DNA from: an uncultured Sulfolobales archaeon
GTDB lineage: Archaea; Thermoproteota; Thermoprotei_A; Sulfolobales; NBVN01
DNA: 34,108 nt
Direction: 5' to 3'
Assembly: GCA_938083005.1 (NCBI GenBank)
Contig: CALKCU010000027.1
Coordinates: 1-34,108 of the forward strand
The notes beneath the pieces were generated by a model. It searched no databases, was not told the DNA's origin, and saw nothing but the letters and a program-made list of their open reading frames with translations. Position numbers and translations under genes: made by a program. Of this stretch, positions 30,030 through 34,108 are shown one piece after another; within the stretch, counting starts at the first letter, position 1; each line of letters begins with the position of its first letter.

Positions 30030-30215
30030 GGATCTCCGAGGTTCCTTAGCGATGGACTGAGGATCTCTGGTGTAGAGTGCTCGCGGGGGCGGCTAGGCGC
30101 GGGCTTCTCCCGCGCTTCGCAGTGAAGCAACGGCATCCGGGGGGCTTCCGGACTGCTCCTGTTCACCGGGGGGTAGAGGGCTTACCCCGCTCCGCGATCC
30201 GCGAGCGGGGCCCAG
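30030..30215 (+). other. Hairpin-rich non-coding stretch, candidate structured RNA
   Basis: No frame here looks coding. There are two perfect stem-loops: GCGCGGG-CTTCT-CCCGCGC at 30097-30115, and an 8-bp stem CCCCGCTC/GAGCGGGG with a 10-nt loop at 30185-30210. Between them is a long-range stem GTGAA...TTCAC (30123-30167) that brackets a CCGG/CCGG hairpin. The last hairpin lies just beyond the end of the Cas4-like gene and may also terminate that transcript. Confidence 0.35.
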
Positions 30216-30250
30216 CCATCTAGGCCTTCGCTACCGGGCTTCCGCGAAGT

Positions 30251-30889
30251 CTATAGCTGGCTCTCGACCTTGCTCGGGCACAGCACCGAGTACGCGCAGT
30301 AGGCGCACTCCCAGCTGTACCTCGGGGCCCTCCTGGAGGCTATCCTGCTGACCACCTCGGTCGCGTCCATCCTGTCCTCCACGTAGAACTGCGTGACCCT
30401 GCTCGGAGTTACGTAGAGCAGCAGAGTGCCGGCGGTGTCCGCCAGCCAGTTGTAGGCCCTGGCCTGGTCTAAGTGGTGCCTCTGGGGTATCCCCCTGTCG
30501 GACCGCGAGCTCTTGATCTCGACGGCTATCCTCTCGGGACCCCTGCTGAGGAGCACGTCGAGCCTGCCCCTGACCACGACTGTCGACCCGTCCTCGAGCA
30601 CAACGTCTTTGGACCACTCCGTCTCGACCTCGACTGAGAATTCCTGGACCACCTCCTTCAGAACCCTCTCGAGCCCGAGGTGAATCAGCGTCCCGACTAT
30701 CAGGCTGGGCTTGAACACCTCCCGGAGGGAGAGCTCCGGGTAGAGCTCTTCGTACAACCTCTTCAGGGGGCACCTGACGAGGTCCGTGACCCACACGACC
30801 CCCTTCTCCCTTCTATGCTTCTCCCTCTCGGCCTTGGTGTAGGAGTAGATCATGTTCACGACGTCTATCGGACCCTGAGTCGAAACCAT
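30251..30889 (-). CDS. Cas4-like Fe-S nuclease (PD-(D/E)XK), no CRISPR nearby
   Basis: 212 residues. The four cluster cysteines of Cas4/AddB-type [4Fe-4S] nucleases are visible: C40 in LVRCPLK and C195, C198, C204 in ECAYCAYSVLCP. Nuclease residues are H70 in GTLIHLGLE, D111 in RGRLDVLL, E124 and K126 in AVEIKSS, and Q142 in HLDQARAY, so it looks catalytically complete. In CRISPR systems Cas4 trims prespacers, but stand-alone homologues in archaea and viruses serve recombination or repair. No cas1/cas2 or repeat array is in the window. The start ATG 30889 follows the preceding gene by 7 bp with a GGTAGGAGAGG ribosome-binding site overlapping its stop, so the two are one operon. Confidence 0.88.
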   Translation of the reverse strand: MVSTQGPIDVVNMIYSYTKAEREKHRREKGVVWVTDLVRCPLKRLYEELYPELSLREVFKPSLIVGTLIHLGLERVLKEVVQEFSVEVETEWSKDVVLEDGSTVVVRGRLDVLLSRGPERIAVEIKSSRSDRGIPQRHHLDQARAYNWLADTAGTLLLYVTPSRVTQFYVEDRMDATEVVSRIASRRAPRYSWECAYCAYSVLCPSKVESQL

Positions 30890-30896
30890 GCCTCTC

Positions 30897-32045
30897 CTAC
30901 CCCGCTCCCGTGTAAACCACTAGGTTGAAAATAACGCTCGCCGCGTCCCTCCTCTCGACGCTTACGACCCTCCCCAGCCCGAGGACGAGGTAGGGGGTCA
31001 CGCCACTCACGAACGACCCGGCACCCATTCTCACCCTCCCGACCGTTACGTACCTGGCGGGCCTCTCAGTCTTGACCCTGAGCTCGACCAGCCTGAAGCC
31101 CCGGTGCCTATCGATCGCGCGCCCCTCGCTCAGCAGTGCTCTCGATACCGAGCTGAACTCCCTCTCGACGCCGAGCATCTCCGCCACCGGAGCAGCGGCG
31201 GGTAGAGCCTCCTCCAGGTACCTCTCCCTCTCGTCAGCGACCCTCAGCCTCCTCAAGCCGCCGCGCAGCGCGAGGTCGTGGAGCTTGTAGGCCGCGTCTA
31301 TCGATGACGAGACGACGTCCCCGGTCGACCCCGGGACGTGGGAGAGTATGGAGTACTCGGCGTCGGCGCAGGGGAGCAGCTCCTCGAGTACCACGTTGAG
31401 TCTCCCCGCCGCCTCAACGCAGCTCCTCCAAGCGAGCTTCTCGAGAGCAAACCTGGGTATCCCCCTGAGGGCCTGGATGAAGAAGGCGTGCGGGCTGTAG
31501 AGGGGCAGGATCCCGCGTAGAGACGCGTAGAGGCCCCTGATCATGCTGAGCACTCCGAGCGGGTTGCCGACCAGGGCCGAGTAGTCCCTCTCCGCGAGAT
31601 CCTCCAGGAACTCCTCGCTAGCCTCGAGCACGCCCGATCTCCCGAGGGACTCGCGAGTAAGCCTCTCGAGGAGCATAAGCTCGTCCAGCCACTCGGACCT
31701 CCCGAAGGACAGCCTCGCGGAGCCTATAGCTAGCTGGAGAGGCACTCCCCTGGACACCATCTTCACCACCTCGTCGCACCCCAAGCACTCCACGCCCAGG
31801 AGCTCCCTGAAGACCTCCCGGATCTCTCCGCTGTGGCCGACGGTATCCCTCCCGATGATCCCCGCGACCATCTTTACCGCTCCCGGAGATGCTGGGGAGC
31901 TCCTGAGCCTCTCTACGAGTTTCAGAATCCTGGAGGCCCTGCTCGTCACTTGAGCGACGTCTGATCTAAAGAACTTCCTCCACCCCTCGTAGCTGAGCCC
32001 CGCGGCGCTCCCCACGAGCCCTCTCCGCCTCTCCCGCTTACCCAC
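30897..32045 (-). CDS. Unknown protein coupled to the Cas4-like nuclease
   Basis: About 382 residues from GTG 32045. The frame is open to 32321, but that part runs through the tRNA-Phe gene and its promoter, so it is unlikely to be translated. Mostly helical for about 300 residues (LELMLLERLTRESLG, SYLEEALPAAAPVAEML and others), then a short beta-rich C-terminal domain (RLVELRVKTERPARYVTVGRVRMGAGSFVSG, YLVLGLGRVVSVERRDAASVIFNLVVYTG) that could bind nucleic acid. C179-type Cys occur (ECLGCDEV). No helicase, polymerase or known defence motif. Coupling to the nuclease suggests a joint role. Confidence 0.6.
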   Translation of the reverse strand: MGKRERRRGLVGSAAGLSYEGWRKFFRSDVAQVTSRASRILKLVERLRSSPASPGAVKMVAGIIGRDTVGHSGEIREVFRELLGVECLGCDEVVKMVSRGVPLQLAIGSARLSFGRSEWLDELMLLERLTRESLGRSGVLEASEEFLEDLAERDYSALVGNPLGVLSMIRGLYASLRGILPLYSPHAFFIQALRGIPRFALEKLAWRSCVEAAGRLNVVLEELLPCADAEYSILSHVPGSTGDVVSSSIDAAYKLHDLALRGGLRRLRVADERERYLEEALPAAAPVAEMLGVEREFSSVSRALLSEGRAIDRHRGFRLVELRVKTERPARYVTVGRVRMGAGSFVSGVTPYLVLGLGRVVSVERRDAASVIFNLVVYTGAG

Positions 32046-32214
32046 AGCGCGGCCCCGGGCTAGTCCTGCCTCTCCTAATACGTCTCTTACATCCTCCCGT
32101 GTCGCTCGCCCGCTTGACGCATAGAGGATACCCGGTAGGGGAGAGGAGGGGAATCCCCGCTCCTCGCGTCCCCCGAGCGCGCCGCCTTCGGTGCCGCGGA
32201 CCCCAAGGACGCGA

Positions 32215-32220
32215 TTTATA
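32215..32220 (+). promoter_or_regulatory. TATA box of tRNA-Phe
   Basis: TTTATA about 34 bp before the tRNA 5' end. Confidence 0.45.
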
Positions 32221-32251
32221 AGCCTCCCTGGTGAGTATAAAATGAACGCCC

Positions 32252-32336
32252 GCCGCCGTAGCTCAGCCCGGGAGAGCGCCCGGCTGAAGGCCCCCCGGAG
32301 ACCGGGGTGTCGGGGGTTCAAATCCCCCCGGCGGCA
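32252..32336 (+). tRNA. tRNA-Phe(GAA) with 11-nt intron
   Basis: Acceptor GCCGCCG/CGGCGGC, D arm GCTCAGCCCGGGAGAGC, anticodon stem CCCGG (32279-32283) pairing with CCGGG (32302-32306), T arm GGGGG-TTCAAAT-CCCCC, discriminator A (32336). The loop is CTGAAG plus 11 extra bases (32290-32300) and then A38, so an 11-nt intron sits at position 37/38. CCA is not encoded. The methyltransferase reading frame on the opposite strand runs across this gene. Confidence 0.95.
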
Positions 32337-32835
32337 CTCTCTTCCTGAGAACGCACAGCACCTCGAGCCTACCGACGTATCCGAGGTTCTCGAACCCCTC
32401 GGGACACCTCGCTCCCTCCCCCGCGCACATGACGGTGACCGCGGCCTCCTCCAGGACCTCCGTACCGATCCTCTCCAGGACTGGTCGGACGTCCCCGTAG
32501 TCGCAGGCGTAGAGAGTGAACGCGTAGAGGTGCGTGAACCCCGCTCCCTCCCTCAGGGGAGGGAGGTCTGCGTCGGCTGCCACCACCTCGACGATCCCGG
32601 AGGCTCTATGCTTGAGCCTCAGTACCCTCAGGGACTCGGAGCTTACGTCTAGCCCTACGTAGATCTCGGGCTCCGCTCCGAGGACCTCGCGGAGGTAGTC
32701 GTAGAGGAGGCCGACGCCGCAGCCTACGTCTAGGACCCTCCCGGGCTTGGTCCTCACGGCCGCCGCGTACTTGGCTCGCTGCTCGCCACCGTAGAGCTCC
32801 TCGTAGGACCCGACTATGGTGTCGTAGTACTCCAT
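32263..32835 (-). CDS. Class I SAM methyltransferase, 3' end antisense to tRNA-Phe
   Basis: About 190 residues from ATG 32835 (MEYYDTIVGSYEELYGGEQ); the frame opens at 32907 but the earlier part is low-quality. SAM motif I is VLDVGCGVG, motif II ends in VGLDVSSESL, motif III-IV covers AADADLPPL and THLYAFTLYAC. The substrate is unknown; small-molecule or tRNA/protein methylation is possible. The C-terminus (RKRVPPGGFEPPTPRSPGG) is encoded antisense to the tRNA-Phe gene, and the stop lies inside it. The core fold ends at about RLEVLCVLRK, so the last 25 residues are probably an appendage. Confidence 0.8.
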   Translation of the reverse strand: MEYYDTIVGSYEELYGGEQRAKYAAAVRTKPGRVLDVGCGVGLLYDYLREVLGAEPEIYVGLDVSSESLRVLRLKHRASGIVEVVAADADLPPLREGAGFTHLYAFTLYACDYGDVRPVLERIGTEVLEEAAVTVMCAGEGARCPEGFENLGYVGRLEVLCVLRKRVPPGGFEPPTPRSPGGLQPGALPG

Positions 32836-32940
32836 CGCGTCGTACTTCGGGGAGTCGGTGGCGCGGTCGGGTGCGGCTAGGACCGAGCGAGGGACCCCCT
32901 CCCGCACGATCAGCGCTACCTAGTCCCCGGGCGTCCGCTC

Positions 32941-33140
32941 CTCTTATGCTTTTCTCGCCTAAGCGAGCGCTAACCTCATTCCCCGCGGCGAAGCGGGTGC
33001 TCCGCCAGCTCGCCGGCGGGCATGCGTCCCCCCTCATGCTCGGCCTTCCGCCTCGCCCCCGAGCGATCCTTAGGCCAGAGAGCGCGGATTAGCTCTCCGG
33101 ACCGCTCGGAGAGCCGCCCGATCTCTGCTCTCGGTTGCCA
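32941..33140. other. Non-coding spacer with several hairpins
   Basis: No convincing gene between the methyltransferase and the DUF973 gene. A perfect 8-bp stem GCTCTCCG/CGGAGAGC with a 7-nt loop lies at 33092-33114. Shorter hairpins (CTCGC-CTAA-GCGAG near 32955-32969; CCCGC/GCGGG near 32982-32998) precede it. They may be terminators or part of a structured RNA; I could not match any known RNA. Confidence 0.3.
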
Positions 33141-33178
33141 CGGAACCTAGGCGAGGCATCGAAGAAAAGCGAAAAGGC

Positions 33179-33817
33179 TTATGCGGGCCGAACCCGGCTC
33201 GCCGGCAGCGCCCTCAGCCTCCTGACGGTGTCGCCCAGGGCTACGTAGAGGAGTATCCACGCGACGAAGCCCAGAATCGGGATGAATATGGAAACTATCA
33301 GCAGGACCCCGGCCGCCACGTAGAGGGAGTTCTTGTATGCGTTGTTCAGCTTGAAGCACATAACTACAGTCCCCGCGTATCCCAGCAGAAGCAGCACGGA
33401 CCCGACGATAATGAGGGGCAGTCCTATCACCAGCAGCTGCGTCAGCAACAGGGAGCCCAGCATCAGCAGGAAGCCCAGCAGGAGCGTGACCAGCCCGCCC
33501 AGGTGGCCCACCCTGATCAGCTTAGACGCCGTGCCGAACTCCGGTCTGGCCCGAGCTAGATTCCCCGCGCCCGGGACGAACTTAGCGTAGAAGCCTACCA
33601 GCGCTAGCAGTATACCGACTATCGAGAGAATGCCCATCAAAGCAAAAGCCGCCAGCCCGACGCCGGCAGAATCGAAGATATACCAGGCGGCGATGGCGAG
33701 GACAGCCGAGATGAGTCCGACGCTCAGGAGGATCCAGCCGGCGAACACGAGGCGCAGCCCCGACCTCATCCTCTCGAGAGCCAAGACGACCTCGGCTTCC
33801 GCACTAGAGAACGTCAA
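33179..33817 (-). CDS. DUF973 family membrane protein
   Basis: About 212 residues from TTG 33817. Five or so hydrophobic helices: about 22-42, 50-70, 76-96, 115-138, 142-165 and a final one near 185-205. The segment PEFGTASKLIRVGHLGGLV between helices is typical of the crenarchaeal DUF973 family. No function known. The frame is open to 33985, but TATA GTTTATTAG at about 33849-33857 lies 30-40 bp upstream of TTG 33817, with a GGTGA tract just before it. Confidence 0.82.
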   Translation of the reverse strand: MTFSSAEAEVVLALERMRSGLRLVFAGWILLSVGLISAVLAIAAWYIFDSAGVGLAAFALMGILSIVGILLALVGFYAKFVPGAGNLARARPEFGTASKLIRVGHLGGLVTLLLGFLLMLGSLLLTQLLVIGLPLIIVGSVLLLLGYAGTVVMCFKLNNAYKNSLYVAAGVLLIVSIFIPILGFVAWILLYVALGDTVRRLRALPASRVRPA

Positions 33818-33885
33818 CTCGTCACCCGACGGAGGTGTAGCTCTATGGCTAATAAACTTGCTCGCTCCAGGGACCAAGGGAGACT

Positions 33886-34108
33886 CTACGGCGCCTTGAG
33901 CGCTGCGTACATCAGGTTGAACGCTACTATCCAAGCTATGAACGTTGTGGCGAGGTAGAGGAAGACTCCCTCCCTGATGGCGCACCTCGTGCCCGCCATT
34001 CTGGAGGCCGGCAAGTGCGCGAAGAAGGGAGAGGAGAGGTAGACCGCGGCGGTGATGTAGTGGAGTAAGTCCGATGACTGGTGCGCGGCCACCAGGGAGA
34101 GAAGCCCC
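33886..34108 (-). CDS. C-terminal part of a membrane protein, cut by window edge
   Basis: The frame is open through the right edge. About 73 residues are visible: a hydrophobic N-terminal portion (LLSLVAAHQSSDLLHYITAAVYLSSPFFAHL), a polar turn (SRMAGTRCAIREG) and a C-terminal membrane helix (VFLYLATTFIAWIVAFNLMYAAL). No family recognised. It ends about 30 bp upstream of the TATA box of the DUF973 gene. Confidence 0.6.
   Translation of the reverse strand, partial: GLLSLVAAHQSSDLLHYITAAVYLSSPFFAHLPASRMAGTRCAIREGVFLYLATTFIAWIVAFNLMYAALKAP

Noticed and set aside
30251-30889. CRISPR-Cas locus around the Cas4-like gene
   Set aside because: No direct repeat array and no cas1, cas2 or effector genes anywhere in the 34 kb.
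32046-32321. Upstream extension of the unknown gene at 30897
   Set aside because: It crosses tRNA-Phe and its promoter and encodes low-complexity sequence; GTG 32045 is a more credible start.

Overview
The window looks like chromosomal DNA of a hyperthermophilic TACK/crenarchaeal archaeon. It is GC-rich, nearly all arginines are AGG/AGA, and GTG and TTG starts are common. TATA boxes lie about 25 bp upstream of many starts, so many genes are probably leaderless. Two of the four tRNA genes carry very short anticodon-loop introns. Typical archaeal genes include Rpo4, L21e, L37e, LSm, Pth2, TrmJ, a crenarchaeal-type single-strand DNA-binding protein, DUF655, DUF973, full-length Sua5 and a Trm112-like protein. 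I cannot name the genus from sequence alone.

Layout. 1-5.2 kb: a truncated secreted protein, a small CxxC protein, a GT39/PMT-like membrane glycosyltransferase with an unusual extracytoplasmic insertion, Sua5 (t6A synthesis), an amidohydrolase and a small membrane protein. 5.2-12 kb (minus strand): the most unusual block. Five genes, four of them integral-membrane proteins and two of those DUF6754-like, run into an ASKHA-type 'MutL/GlmL' ATPase and a barrel-domain partner. No B12 mutase is present. A C/D-box guide RNA gene sits between the two halves and has its own TATA box. 12-16.6 kb: an exported protein, a radical SAM (SPL-type) enzyme, a Cys-containing unknown, ThiC and an all-beta unknown. 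16.6-18.3 kb: tRNA-Ala, a PUA protein, LSm, L37e and a decayed stretch (broken DUF211 gene plus the tail of a cation/proton antiporter). 18.3-22.9 kb: a coiled-coil protein, Trm112-like, phosphohexomutase, tRNA-Leu with intron, the Pth2 operon and a DUF123 (GIY-YIG-like) protein. 23-27.4 kb: SSB, PqqD-like, class II LysRS, a ferritin-like protein, tRNA-Val and a DHH phosphoesterase. 27.4-34.1 kb: L21e-Rpo4-DUF655-TrmJ operon, a winged-helix protein, a Cas4-like nuclease paired with an unknown protein, tRNA-Phe with intron, a methyltransferase, DUF973 and a truncated membrane protein.

Most genes serve translation, RNA modification and DNA maintenance. The best candidates for new biology are the MutL-homologue/membrane-protein cluster, the guide RNA predicted to target the 16S decoding site, the unknown gene coupled to a Cas4-like nuclease, and the decay zone after L37e. 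All family names come from recognising motifs by eye; no database search was run.
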